Assembly: GCF_018614035.1 (NCBI RefSeq)
Contig: NZ_JAGGPA010000025.1
Span: 62,001-126,000 of the forward strand
Length of the DNA stretch: 64,000 bases
Direction: 5' to 3'
Source: Streptomyces sp. ISL-96
Lineage (GTDB): Bacteria; Actinomycetota; Actinomycetes; Streptomycetales; Streptomycetaceae
Made by a program: the position numbers and the translations under genes. The notes under the pieces are model-generated. The model had not been told where the DNA came from. It saw only the letters and a program-made list of their open reading frames with translations, and made no database searches. Numbering within the stretch: position 1 is the first letter of the stretch; every line of letters starts with the position of its first letter. Of this stretch, positions 35,843 to 44,113 are shown piece after piece.

Positions 35843-36508
35843 TCACGCCTCGGAAGGAGTCTCGGTCTGTGCCTCGGCCGGGGCCTCGGCGACCTCGTCC
35901 GTCGACTCGGCCTGCTCGGCGTCGTCGGTGGCGTAGCCCTGGCGTTCGGCCTTGCGGGCCGCCTGGGCCTCGCGCGCCTCGGCCATGGCCTCGGTCTTCT
36001 TCTTGTGCGGGCCGAGAACCATGATCATGTTCCGGCCGTCCTGCTTGGGATTCGACTCGATGAAGCCAAGGTCCTCGACGTCCGAAGCCAGACGCTGAAG
36101 CAGTCGGAAGCCGAGCTCGGGGCGGGACTGCTCACGACCACGGAACATGATCGTGATCTTGACCTTGTCGCCCTGCTTGAGGAACCTGACGACATGACCC
36201 TTCTTGGTGTCATAGTCGTGCGGGTCAATCTTCGGCCGGAGCTTCATTTCCTTGATGACCGTGTGCGCCTGGTTCTTGCGCGCCTCACGGGCCTTCATGG
36301 CCGACTCGTACTTGAACTTCCCGTAGTCCATGAGCTTGCACACGGGCGGACGGGCGGTCGCCGCGACCTCGACCAGGTCGAGGTCGTACTCCTGCGCAAG
36401 CTCCAGGGCCTTCGCAAGAGGCACAATGCCGACCTGCTCGCCGCTGGGTCCGACGAGTCGCACCTCGGGAACGCGAATCCGGTCGTTAATGCGGGGCTCA
36501 GCGCTGAT
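35843..36508 (-). CDS. infC: Translation initiation factor IF-3, apparent AUC start
   Basis: The factor binds the 30S subunit and checks start codons. The N-terminal domain (PRINDRIRVPEVRLVGPSGEQVG) and C-terminal domain (KIDPHDYDTKKGHVVRFL, IMFRGREQSRPELG) are complete. A GTG at 36463 would cut off the conserved RINDRIRVPEVR, so translation must begin further upstream. In that frame a TGA stands at 36520-36518. The only codon behind the GAGGAGG site that keeps the family N-terminus is ATC at 36508. This gives 221 residues, with an Ala/Glu-rich tail typical of actinobacteria. A rare start codon fits IF-3 autoregulation, as with AUU in E. coli. Confidence 0.93.
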   Translation of the reverse strand: MSAEPRINDRIRVPEVRLVGPSGEQVGIVPLAKALELAQEYDLDLVEVAATARPPVCKLMDYGKFKYESAMKAREARKNQAHTVIKEMKLRPKIDPHDYDTKKGHVVRFLKQGDKVKITIMFRGREQSRPELGFRLLQRLASDVEDLGFIESNPKQDGRNMIMVLGPHKKKTEAMAEAREAQAARKAERQGYATDDAEQAESTDEVAEAPAEAQTETPSEA

Positions 36509-36820
36509 GGATCCTCCTCAGTAGCACCACACGACTGTCTGGCAGACAGCCGCGTAACGTCTGTTTCGTGAGACCAACCTCAGGGAGCCATGAAAAATGC
36601 CCCGGACGGGAACACAGGCGGGGCTCCTGGATGTACCGGAGCACCACCGCGCATCAACCGCGGGGCGCAATATCGAGCGGCGCTCCATCGTCCGTACGGA
36701 ACGATGGGGACCGCCTGACCGGTGACCCGCCGTCCGTGAGGACAGCCAGGTGGGAGATCGGAGCCTCCACTTGTGGGCCGGGCACACAGGTGTCCGGCCG
36801 GTCGTTACACAAGGTTAGCA
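36509..36820 (-). promoter_or_regulatory. Long structured leader of the infC operon
   Basis: About 300 non-coding bases precede infC. Two strong hairpins are visible: GGCCGG...CCGGCC (36776-36799, with an inner CAC/GTG pairing) and CCATCGT...ACGATGG (36685-36707). TAACCT near 36815-36820 could be the -10, placing both in the transcript. A leader of this kind commonly mediates control by ribosomal protein or attenuation. I cannot match it to a known RNA family. Confidence 0.5.
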
Positions 36821-36893
36821 GCTCTTGGGGGGAGGGGCGACCCCGGCCGGACTGGGGCCAGAGCCTTACTGTCCGGGGCATATCGTGTGGGTC

Positions 36894-37268
36894 ATGAGTG
36901 ACGCGACCTCCCCCAGTGAATCCCCCGACGAAGCCCCCGACTTCGACGCCATGACGCGCGACATCGCGGAAGTACCGGCCGTCGAGGTGATCGTGACGGT
37001 GGCGGTCAACCTGATGAGCGCCGCCGCGGTGAAGCTCGGCCTGACCGAGGACGGCGACAAGCACAAGGACCTCGACGAGGCCCGCAAGCTGGTGCACGCG
37101 CTGGCCGGCCTGCTGGACGCCAGCGCGACCGAGATCAGTTCCTTCCACGCGGCGCCGCTGCGGGACGGGCTGAAGTCCCTGCAGCTGGCGTTCCGCGAGG
37201 CGTCGGCCGTGCCGGACGAGGTGGGCCAGGGCCCGGGCGAGAAGTACACGGGCCCGGTTTACGGCTGA
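36894..37268 (+). CDS. DUF1844 protein
   Basis: The 124-residue protein has the DUF1844 core: AEVPAVEVIVTVAVNLMSAAAVKLGL, DLDEARKLVHALAGLLDAS, LRDGLKSLQLAFREAS. It is alpha-helical, with an acidic N-terminus. Genes of this type sit beside infC throughout the actinobacteria and their function is unknown. ATG 36894 lacks a clear Shine-Dalgarno and has TATCGT about 10 bases upstream, so a leaderless mRNA is possible. Confidence 0.88.
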   Translation: MSDATSPSESPDEAPDFDAMTRDIAEVPAVEVIVTVAVNLMSAAAVKLGLTEDGDKHKDLDEARKLVHALAGLLDASATEISSFHAAPLRDGLKSLQLAFREASAVPDEVGQGPGEKYTGPVYG

Positions 37269-37276
37269 GCGAGGAA

Positions 37277-38011
37277 TTATCCCCGTACGAACAAGGGCTC
37301 GCCCGGAGGCGTGACCCCGGCCGGCAGCAATGCCAGGTCGAGGCCGCGCACCAGGCGGGCCCTCAGCGTTTCGTCGGCGGCCAGTGCCTCCGCGACGCGG
37401 CGGGCCGCCTCGGCCGGTTCGGCGCCGGGGGCGAGGACGAGTGCGAGGGTGCCGTCGGCGCTGCCCGGGCCGAGGTGGGCGCGCAGCACGGCGGGCTCCG
37501 CGGCGACAGCGGCCCGTACCGCGTCGGTGACGGCCGGGTCGCTGAGCGGTACCGCGCTGGTGCGGCCCTCGGCGGCGGCGAGCAGCGCGGACCCGGTGAG
37601 CTGGTACGGCACAGGGCCGGCCAGGTCGAGGACCAGCGTGTCGGCCCGCTCGTGGGCGACGGCCTGGAGCGCCTGGTGCAGCGGTACGGCGACGGGGCGC
37701 GCCTCGGGGTTCCAGCGGGCCAGGGCCTCGGTGGAGGTGAAGGCGGGGAGGGCGCGGCGGTCGCCGGCCTGGAGGGTCGGCACGGCCATGTCGCTGCTCT
37801 TCTCTCGGCGCAGCCCGGTGGTCTCGTCGGTTTCGACTTCTCCGAGTACGGCGACGACGGGGACCAGCAGCCGGGCGGCCTTGAGCGCCTCCAGGACCTG
37901 CGGTTCGGCCGATCTGTCGGCGGACCAGGCGGCGAGGGCCGCCGCCAGCCGGGGGTCGGCGGTGCCGTCGTCGTCGGAGAAACCGGGGTCAGGGATGTTC
38001 TTGAGCGCCAC
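37277..38011 (-). CDS. SseB family protein
   Basis: The 244-residue protein contains two SseB-type segments. The first is ADPRLAAALAAWSADRSAEPQVLEALKAARLLVPVVAVLGE...DMAVPTLQAGDRRALPAFTSTEALARW and the second GSALLAAAEG. SseB domains occur in enhancer-like or secretion-linked proteins, but no firm function is known here. The start is GTG 38011. It converges on the DUF1844 gene with an 8-base gap. Confidence 0.85.
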   Translation of the reverse strand: MALKNIPDPGFSDDDGTADPRLAAALAAWSADRSAEPQVLEALKAARLLVPVVAVLGEVETDETTGLRREKSSDMAVPTLQAGDRRALPAFTSTEALARWNPEARPVAVPLHQALQAVAHERADTLVLDLAGPVPYQLTGSALLAAAEGRTSAVPLSDPAVTDAVRAAVAAEPAVLRAHLGPGSADGTLALVLAPGAEPAEAARRVAEALAADETLRARLVRGLDLALLPAGVTPPGEPLFVRG

Positions 38012-38086
38012 GCGTCGAGCCTAGCCGCCGGGCGGTGAGGGTTTTCTCATCGGGGTTGATCTGCGGCACAGCCGAACGGGCGGGTC

Positions 38087-39310
38087 TCAGGGCTGTCGGC
38101 CGGGCGCGCCGACCCGGGCGCTTCGCCACAGGGCCACGGCGCCGGCCAGCAGGAGGACGCCGAGGCCGCCGGCGACGGGGGCGAGCCAGCCGGCCGGTTC
38201 GCCGCTCTCGCGCAGGGGGCCGGGGCCCGCGCCGAAGTACTTCTTGCCGTACGGGGCCGGGGCCGGGCGCAGGTGCGCGGGGCGGAGCTTGCCGGCCGCC
38301 TCGATGGCGGCGGCCGGATCGACGAAGCCGTAGCCGCGGGCGTCGTCGCGGCCGCCCGCGGGGGCGTTGCGTGCGGTGTCCGCGAGGAGCTTCTTGACCT
38401 GGGCGGGGGTCAGGTCCGGGTAGGCCGAGCGTACGAGCGCGGCGGCGCCGGAGACGAAGGCGGAGGCGGCGCTGGTGCCCCAGCCCTCGTAGTAGCGGCG
38501 GTCGGGGTCGGCGATGATCACATCGACGCCGGGGGCGCTGACCGTCGCGTACCAGCGGCTGGTGGAGAAGGAGGCGTGGGTGCCGGCGCTGTCGACGGCG
38601 GCCACCGCGATGACGCCGGGGTAGGCGGCGGGGTACGAGATGTGGTCGCCGTCCTCGCCGCTGTTGCCGGCGGAGGCGACGACGACGGCGCCCTTGGCGA
38701 GGGCGTACTGGACGGCGGCGTCCTCGGCGGGCTCGGGGTGGGCGGACTTGCTGTCGTCGCCGAGGGAGAGGTTGATGACGTCGGCGCCGTGGTCGGCGGC
38801 CCAGCGGATGCCCTGGGCGAGGGCGTTGCCGCGGGTGCTGCGGGCTCTCTTGCGGGCGGGGTCGCCGCCTTCGAGGATCACCCGGACCGGGAGGATCTTC
38901 GCCTCGGGCGCGATGCCGACGACGCCGTCGGCGCGGCCGGGGCCGCTTCCGTGACCGGCGATGATCCCGGCCATGGCGGTGCCGTGGCGGGCCCAGGCGC
39001 GGTCGCCCTTACCCGCGCCGAAACCTATGAGGTCCTTGCCCGCCAGCACCCGGCCTTCCAGGTCGGGGTGGCTGCCGTCGACGCCGGTGTCGAGGACGGC
39101 GACGGTGATGCCCTTGCCCTTGGTCGTACGCCAGGCCTCTTCGGTGTGCAGCGCGTCGAGCGCCCACTGCTGGGCGCGGATGCTGTCGGCGTGGGCGGCG
39201 GGGGGTGCGGGGACCAGGGCGAGGGCGGTGGCCGCGAGGGTGGCGGCGACGGCGCGGGTGCAGGTGCGGCGGGGGGCGTGGCTGGGTTCGGCGCCGGTTA
39301 CGTGGTTCAT
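38087..39310 (-). CDS. Mycosin (subtilisin-like serine protease)
   Basis: The 407-residue precursor has a signal peptide (AVAATLAATALALVPAPPAAHA) and an S8 catalytic domain with Asp in VAVLDTGVDGSHPDLEG, His in ARHGTAMAGIIAGHG and Ser in WGTSAASAFVSGAA. A proline-rich linker and one C-terminal membrane helix (WLAPVAGGLGVLLLAGAVALW) follow. This layout is that of mycosins, the membrane-anchored proteases tied to type VII secretion. No ESX core gene is in this window. Its start overlaps the upstream gene's stop as ATGA. Confidence 0.9.
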   Translation of the reverse strand: MNHVTGAEPSHAPRRTCTRAVAATLAATALALVPAPPAAHADSIRAQQWALDALHTEEAWRTTKGKGITVAVLDTGVDGSHPDLEGRVLAGKDLIGFGAGKGDRAWARHGTAMAGIIAGHGSGPGRADGVVGIAPEAKILPVRVILEGGDPARKRARSTRGNALAQGIRWAADHGADVINLSLGDDSKSAHPEPAEDAAVQYALAKGAVVVASAGNSGEDGDHISYPAAYPGVIAVAAVDSAGTHASFSTSRWYATVSAPGVDVIIADPDRRYYEGWGTSAASAFVSGAAALVRSAYPDLTPAQVKKLLADTARNAPAGGRDDARGYGFVDPAAAIEAAGKLRPAHLRPAPAPYGKKYFGAGPGPLRESGEPAGWLAPVAGGLGVLLLAGAVALWRSARVGAPGRQP

Positions 39311-40455
39311 CGGGGAGGCTCCGTGGCCGGGCGTGCGGCTGTGCGCAGGCCGCGTTCGACCCGCTCGGCGATGCCCTCGGCCTCGTGGCCGAGGCCCGCC
39401 TCGGCGGGGGCGTTCGTCGCACCCGCGGTGGTGGCGCGGCTGGCGGGCTGCGGGTCGGCGACGGTGCGGCCGTCGGCGAAGCCGGAGACGGCGTACACGA
39501 CGACGGGTACGTCGGTGAGCACGCTCACCGTCCAGCTCGCGCGCTGCCGGTCGCCGAAGCCGGCTGCGACGGTGCCCTTGGCCGGGTAGGTGCGGGGCAT
39601 CAGGTCGGCGCGGTCGGTGAGGACCTCGTTGGTGAAGCGGGCGCGCAGGGCCTTCATGGCCGGCGCGTCCGCCTCGGTGAAGATCATGCCGACCGTGGTG
39701 ACGCTGCTGGTGGTGGCGTCGGTGTAGGTGGCGCGCAGGAGGCGCAGGCAGCCGACCGGCTGGAGCGCCTTGAGCAGCAGCGGGTCGAGGGCTTTCGCGC
39801 AGCCGCTGTCGGGGGCGACGGCGACGCGCGTCCAGACGCGGTCGGCGCCGCCGGGGCCCGCGCCGTCGCCCTTGATCTTCGGCGGGAAGAGGGTATCGAC
39901 GGGTGCGCTGTGCCAGAGGCCGCGTGCCTCGGCGTAACCGGTGGGAGCGGCGGCCTCGGCGTCCGCGCCGCCGGTGAGCCAGCTGCCCGTGACGGCGCCG
40001 CCGATCAGGCCGAGCCCGAGTACGAGGCAGGCCGCGGCGGCCACGACGCGGGCGGGGCGTCGGGGACGGACGGGACGCAGCCGGGTGGTGGTCTCGGCCG
40101 GCGTCTCCGGCGCGCCGGTCCCCCACGGCCGTGGCGCGGCGAACTGCGCGGGCCGGGGCGCACCGAGCTGTGGGCCCGGGTCGATGGCGCCGGCGGGCCT
40201 GCGCCGGGTGGAGCCGGGCAGCGGCGTTACGGGCAGCCCTGCCGGCGGCGGCGGAGCCTCGGGCGGCAGCGCCCCCGGCGCAGCGGGCACGGGCCTCAGC
40301 CGCGCAGTGGTCTCGACGGCCGGCACGTCCCCCGTGCCCTCTGGGGGTGGTGGCTGCGGTGCCCGCGCGGGGCGGTCCGGGGCGTGCCAGGAGGGCGGGA
40401 GTGGTGGGGTGGTGGGGCGGGGTGGGAGAGGGGCACGGTGTGCCTCGGTGCTCAT
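39307..40455 (-). CDS. Proline-rich single-pass membrane protein coupled to mycosin
   Basis: The 382-residue protein has a Pro-rich cytoplasmic segment (residues 1-130) with two copies of the peptide ETT(A/T)RLRPV (48-56 and 121-129), then a membrane helix (137-160). The external domain has two cysteines (DSGCAKALD and PVGCLRLL) likely to form a disulfide. The start at ATG 40455 follows a GGGGGGCGG. The gene is coupled to mycosin by a 4-base overlap, so the external domain is a candidate substrate or partner. The repeated TT-x-RLR peptides look like phosphothreonine/FHA targets, which is an inference. Confidence 0.65.
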   Translation of the reverse strand: MSTEAHRAPLPPRPTTPPLPPSWHAPDRPARAPQPPPPEGTGDVPAVETTARLRPVPAAPGALPPEAPPPPAGLPVTPLPGSTRRRPAGAIDPGPQLGAPRPAQFAAPRPWGTGAPETPAETTTRLRPVRPRRPARVVAAAACLVLGLGLIGGAVTGSWLTGGADAEAAAPTGYAEARGLWHSAPVDTLFPPKIKGDGAGPGGADRVWTRVAVAPDSGCAKALDPLLLKALQPVGCLRLLRATYTDATTSSVTTVGMIFTEADAPAMKALRARFTNEVLTDRADLMPRTYPAKGTVAAGFGDRQRASWTVSVLTDVPVVVYAVSGFADGRTVADPQPASRATTAGATNAPAEAGLGHEAEGIAERVERGLRTAARPATEPPR

Positions 40456-40657
40456 CCGCCCCCCTGTTCGTGGTTCGCCCGGCCTGTCCCCGCGATGCCC
40501 GATCGCCTTTCGGGGCAGGTCCGTTCGAGTCGTCCTCACCGCGTGAGCGTCACTCTACGGGCTGCCGCGGGCCAGGCGGGAACCAGTCCCCGGGGTCGCG
40601 GCATCTGACCGGATCATCCCCCTACCCAGCGGTAATCAGCTCTGGCAAGCTCTGGCC

Positions 40658-41860
40658 ATGACACCGCGCGCTGCCGACCGGGCCAGGTACGACCGGGCCA
40701 CTGCCCACCTCGACGCTCCCGTCGCCGTCGTCGACTTGGAGGCGTTCGACGACAACGCCGCCGACCTGGTCCGCCGGGCCGCCGGCAAGCCGATCCGGGT
40801 GGCGAGCAAGTCCGTGCGCTGCCGGGCGCTGCTGGAGCGCGTACTGGCACGGGACGGCTTCGCGGGCATCATGTCGTTCACCCTTGCCGAGTCGCTGTGG
40901 CTCGCGCAGTCGGGGTTCGAGGATGTGCTGCTCGCCTATCCGTCGGCGGACCGAGGTGGGTTCGCCGAGCTGGCCGCGGATCCGAAGCTTGCCGCCGCCG
41001 TGACCGTGATGGTCGACGATCGTGCACAGCTGGAGCTGATCGACCGGGCCAGGGAGGGCGGCCGGGAGGAGATCCGGGTCTGCCTGGAGCTGGACACGTC
41101 GTTGCGGCTGCTCGGGGGCCGCGTACGGATCGGAGCGCTGCGTTCGCCGCTGCGCGAACCCGCCCAGCTCGCCGAGCTGGCCCGCTCGGTGGCCCGCCGG
41201 CCGGGATTCCGGCTGGTCGGCATCATGGCGTACGAGGGGCATGTCGCCGGGGTCGGTGACGCGCTCGTGGGACAGCCGCTGCGTTCCCGGGCGATCAGGG
41301 TGATGCAGGGCGCGGCGCGCAGGGAGCTGGCGGTACGGCGGGCGGCCGTCGTACGGGCGGTACGAGCCGTGGCGCCGGACCTGGAGTTCGTCAACGGCGG
41401 CGGCACCGGGAGCGTCCAGCACACCGCCGCCGAGCGGTCCGTGACGGAGATCGCCGCGGGCTCCGGGCTGTTCGTACCGCGGCTCTTCGACAACTACACG
41501 TCGTTCACGGGACGGCCCGCCGCCCTCTTCGCCCAGCCCGTCGTCCGCAGGCCGGGTGTGGGCGTGGTGACGGTGCTGGGCGGCGGCTATCCCGCTTCGG
41601 GGGCCGCGGGCCCGGACCGGTCGCCCGTCCCGTATCTCCCGGAGGGACTGCGGTACGACCCCCAGGAGGGGGCCGGTGAGGTGCAGACACCGCTGATCGG
41701 CTCCGCCGCCGACGATCTGCTGATCGGCGACAAGGTGTGGTTCCGGCACGCGAAGGCGGGCGAGATGTGCGAGCGGTTCGACGCGCTTGAGCTGATCGAG
41801 GGCGATGCGGTGACGGCGACCGTACCGACGTACCGCGGCGAGGGCCGCACGTTCCTGTAG
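40658..41860 (+). CDS. PLP-dependent amino-acid deaminase/aldolase (D-threonine aldolase-like)
   Basis: The 400-residue protein belongs to the alanine-racemase-fold family. The PLP lysine is in PIRVASKSVRC (about residue 52). EIRVCLELDTSLRLLGGRVRIG, VGIMAYEGHVAGVGD and the C-terminal DLLIGDKVWFRHAKAGEMCERF carry the metal and dimer motifs of the D-threonine aldolase/D-serine dehydratase branch. The exact substrate is unclear; a 3-hydroxy-D-amino acid is likely. Two copies of AGCTCTGGC lie immediately upstream. Confidence 0.8.
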   Translation: MTPRAADRARYDRATAHLDAPVAVVDLEAFDDNAADLVRRAAGKPIRVASKSVRCRALLERVLARDGFAGIMSFTLAESLWLAQSGFEDVLLAYPSADRGGFAELAADPKLAAAVTVMVDDRAQLELIDRAREGGREEIRVCLELDTSLRLLGGRVRIGALRSPLREPAQLAELARSVARRPGFRLVGIMAYEGHVAGVGDALVGQPLRSRAIRVMQGAARRELAVRRAAVVRAVRAVAPDLEFVNGGGTGSVQHTAAERSVTEIAAGSGLFVPRLFDNYTSFTGRPAALFAQPVVRRPGVGVVTVLGGGYPASGAAGPDRSPVPYLPEGLRYDPQEGAGEVQTPLIGSAADDLLIGDKVWFRHAKAGEMCERFDALELIEGDAVTATVPTYRGEGRTFL

Positions 41861-41899
41861 GCCGGAGGCCGGGCCGAGGTCTTCAGCCCGGCCTCCGGC
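41861..41899. terminator. Bidirectional terminator between convergent genes
   Basis: GCCGGAGGCCGGGC and GCCCGGCCTCCGGC form a perfect 14-bp stem with an 11-base loop, starting directly after the aldolase stop and ending eight bases before the SDR stop. Its symmetry would serve both strands. Confidence 0.8.
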
Positions 41900-41907
41900 A
41901 ATCCGGG

Positions 41908-42732
41908 CTAGAGCGGGGTCACGTACGCCCCCGCGATGCCCCCGTCCACCAGGAAGTCCGTCGCGTTGATGAACGACGAGTCGTCGCTGGCCAGGAACGC
42001 CACCGCCGCCGCGATCTCGTCCGCCTCCGCGAAACGGCCGACCGGGATGTGCACGAGCCGGCGCGCCGCCCGCTCCGGGTCTTTGGCGAACAGCTCCTGG
42101 AGGAGGGGCGTGTTGACCGGACCCGGACAGAGCGCGTTCACGCGGATGCCCTCGCGGGCGAACTGCACGCCCAGTTCGCGCGACATGGCGAGGACGCCGC
42201 CCTTGGACGCCGTGTACGAGATCTGGGAGGTGGCCGCGCCCATGATCGCGACGAACGACGCGGTGTTGATGATGGAGCCGCGGCCCTGGCGCTGCATGTA
42301 GGGGATGGCGGCCTTGCAGCACAGGTAGACGGAGGTGAGGTTGACGTCCTGGACGCGCTTCCACGCCTCCAGGCCCGTGGTGAGGATCGAGTCGTCGTCG
42401 GGCGGTGAGATGCCCGCGTTGTTGAAGGCGATGTCCACCGAGCCATAGGTGTCGTACGCCGTCTTGAACAGCGCGTCGACCTGCTCGGCGTCGGTGACGT
42501 CGACCCGTACGAACGTCCCGCCCACCTCGTCGGCGGCGGCCTTGCCCGCGATCTCGTCGATGTCGCCGCAGACGACATGCGCGCCCTCGGAGGCCAGGCG
42601 GCGCGCGGTCGCGAGACCGATGCCACTGCCGGCGCCCGTGATGACGGCCGTACGTCCGACCAGGCGGCGGCACACGATGGAGTCGGTCGATTCGGTCGAG
42701 TCGGTCGAGTCGGTCGAGTCGGTCGCAGTCAT
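41908..42732 (-). CDS. SDR oxidoreductase of the gamma-glutamylation module
   Basis: The 274-residue classical SDR has TAVITGAGSGIGLATA (cofactor), NNAGI, and the catalytic YTASK, with NALCPGPVNTPL. After about 20 residues of Ser-Thr-Asp repeat the enzyme proper begins. It is the third gene of a tight operon (glutamine-synthetase-like, aldehyde dehydrogenase, SDR). A natural role would be oxidation of a gamma-glutamylated amino alcohol to the aldehyde used by the dehydrogenase. The specificity is inferred. Confidence 0.85.
   Translation of the reverse strand: MTATDSTDSTDSTESTDSIVCRRLVGRTAVITGAGSGIGLATARRLASEGAHVVCGDIDEIAGKAAADEVGGTFVRVDVTDAEQVDALFKTAYDTYGSVDIAFNNAGISPPDDDSILTTGLEAWKRVQDVNLTSVYLCCKAAIPYMQRQGRGSIINTASFVAIMGAATSQISYTASKGGVLAMSRELGVQFAREGIRVNALCPGPVNTPLLQELFAKDPERAARRLVHIPVGRFAEADEIAAAVAFLASDDSSFINATDFLVDGGIAGAYVTPL
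42681..42725. repeat. Five 9-base tandem repeats at the SDR N-terminus
   Basis: Five copies of AGTCGGTCG (the second has one change) occur in tandem, encoding DST-like triplets on the minus strand. Because the unit is a multiple of three, changes in copy number keep the reading frame, so length variation between strains is likely. Confidence 0.85.
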
Positions 42733-42736
42733 GGTC

Positions 42737-44113
42737 TCAGGCCTCCGTGCTGATGAAGATGTTCTTGGTTTCGGTGAAAGCGGTGAGCGCGTCGGGGCCC
42801 AGTTCGCGGCCGAGCCCCGACTGCTTGTAGCCCCCGAACGGGGTCGAGTAGCGCACGCTGCTGTGGGAGTTGACGGACAGGTTGCCCGCCCTGACGGCCT
42901 GGGACACGCGCAGCGCGCGGCCCACGTCCCGTGTCCAGATGGAGCCGGACAGGCCGTACTCGGTGGCGTTGGCGAGGCGGACCGCGTCCTCCTCGTCGTC
43001 GAAGGGGAGGACCACGGCGACGGGGCCGAAGACCTCCTCCGTCGCGGCGGCCGCGTCCGGGCCGACGCCTGTGAGGACGGTCGGCGCGAACCAGAAGCCC
43101 GGCCCCTCGGGGGCGCTGCCGCGAATCGCCTCCACGCCCTCAGGGACGTACGAACGTACCCGCTCCAGCTGGGACTTGGAGATCAGCGGGCCCATCTGTG
43201 TCTTGTCGTCCGACGGGTCGCCGACCACCACGCCCTCGATCGCGGGGGCGAGGAGCTCCAGGAAGCGGTCGTACGCCGAACGCTGGACGAGGATGCGCGT
43301 ACGGGCGCAGCAGTCCTGCCCGGAGTTGTCCAGGAAGGACATGGGGGTGGCGGCGACGGCGGCCTCGATGTCGGCGTCGGCGAAGACGATGTTGGGGCTC
43401 TTGCCGCCGAGTTCGAGGGTCACGCGCTTCACGCGGTCGGCGCACTTGGCCATGATCTGCTTGCCGACGCGGGTCGAGCCGGTGAAGACGATCTTCGCTA
43501 CGCCGGGATGCTCGACCAGGGCGCTGCCCGCCACGTCGCCGGCTCCCGGCAGGACCTGGAAGAGGTTGTCGGGGAGCCCGGCTTCGAGGGCGAGTTCGGC
43601 GAGACGCAGGGCGGTCAGTGGGGTGGTCTCGGCAGGCTTGAGGATGACGGCGTTACCGGCGGCGAGCGCGGGGGCTGTTCCCCAGGCGGCGATCGGCATG
43701 GGGAAGTTCCACGGTGCGATGACCCCGATGACGCCGAGCGGTTCGAGGAGGGTGATGTCCAGGCCGCCGGCGACCGGGATCTGCCGCCCGCTGAGGCGTT
43801 CCACTCCCCCGGCGGCGAAGTCGAGCAGATCGCGTACGTTGCCCGCTTCCCAGCGGGCGTTGCCGACAGTGTGGCCGGCCTCGCGGACCTCCAGCTGGGC
43901 CAGTTCCTCGATATGCTCGTCGACCTTGGCCGCGAAGCGGCGCAGCAGGCGGGCGCGGTCGGCGGGGGCGGCGGCCGCCCAGGCGCGCTGCGCCCCGGTG
44001 GCACGTACGACAGCCGCGTCGACGTCGGCGGCGGTCGACGCCGCGACGGTGGCGATGACCTCTTCGGTGGCCGGGTTGAGGACGTGGTGCTCGAAGGACA
44101 CTGCGGGCCTCAC
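42737..44113 (-). CDS. Aldehyde dehydrogenase (gamma-glutamyl-aminoaldehyde type)
   Basis: The 458-residue NAD(P)-dependent enzyme has IAPWNFPMPI, VFTGSTRVGKQIM, the catalytic Glu in VTLELGGKSPNIVF and the catalytic Cys in NSGQDCCARTRI. EEVFGPV and YGLSGSIW complete the family pattern. Its neighbours suggest oxidation of a gamma-glutamyl aminoaldehyde to the acid. It starts at GTG 44113, overlapping the ligase stop as GTGA. Two adjacent cysteines at the active site are unusual but occur in PuuC-type relatives. Confidence 0.9.
   Translation of the reverse strand: MRPAVSFEHHVLNPATEEVIATVAASTAADVDAAVVRATGAQRAWAAAAPADRARLLRRFAAKVDEHIEELAQLEVREAGHTVGNARWEAGNVRDLLDFAAGGVERLSGRQIPVAGGLDITLLEPLGVIGVIAPWNFPMPIAAWGTAPALAAGNAVILKPAETTPLTALRLAELALEAGLPDNLFQVLPGAGDVAGSALVEHPGVAKIVFTGSTRVGKQIMAKCADRVKRVTLELGGKSPNIVFADADIEAAVAATPMSFLDNSGQDCCARTRILVQRSAYDRFLELLAPAIEGVVVGDPSDDKTQMGPLISKSQLERVRSYVPEGVEAIRGSAPEGPGFWFAPTVLTGVGPDAAAATEEVFGPVAVVLPFDDEEDAVRLANATEYGLSGSIWTRDVGRALRVSQAVRAGNLSVNSHSSVRYSTPFGGYKQSGLGRELGPDALTAFTETKNIFISTEA

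Noticed and set aside
36463..36465. GTG as start of infC
   Set aside because: It would remove the conserved N-terminal RINDRIRVPEVR needed for 30S binding.
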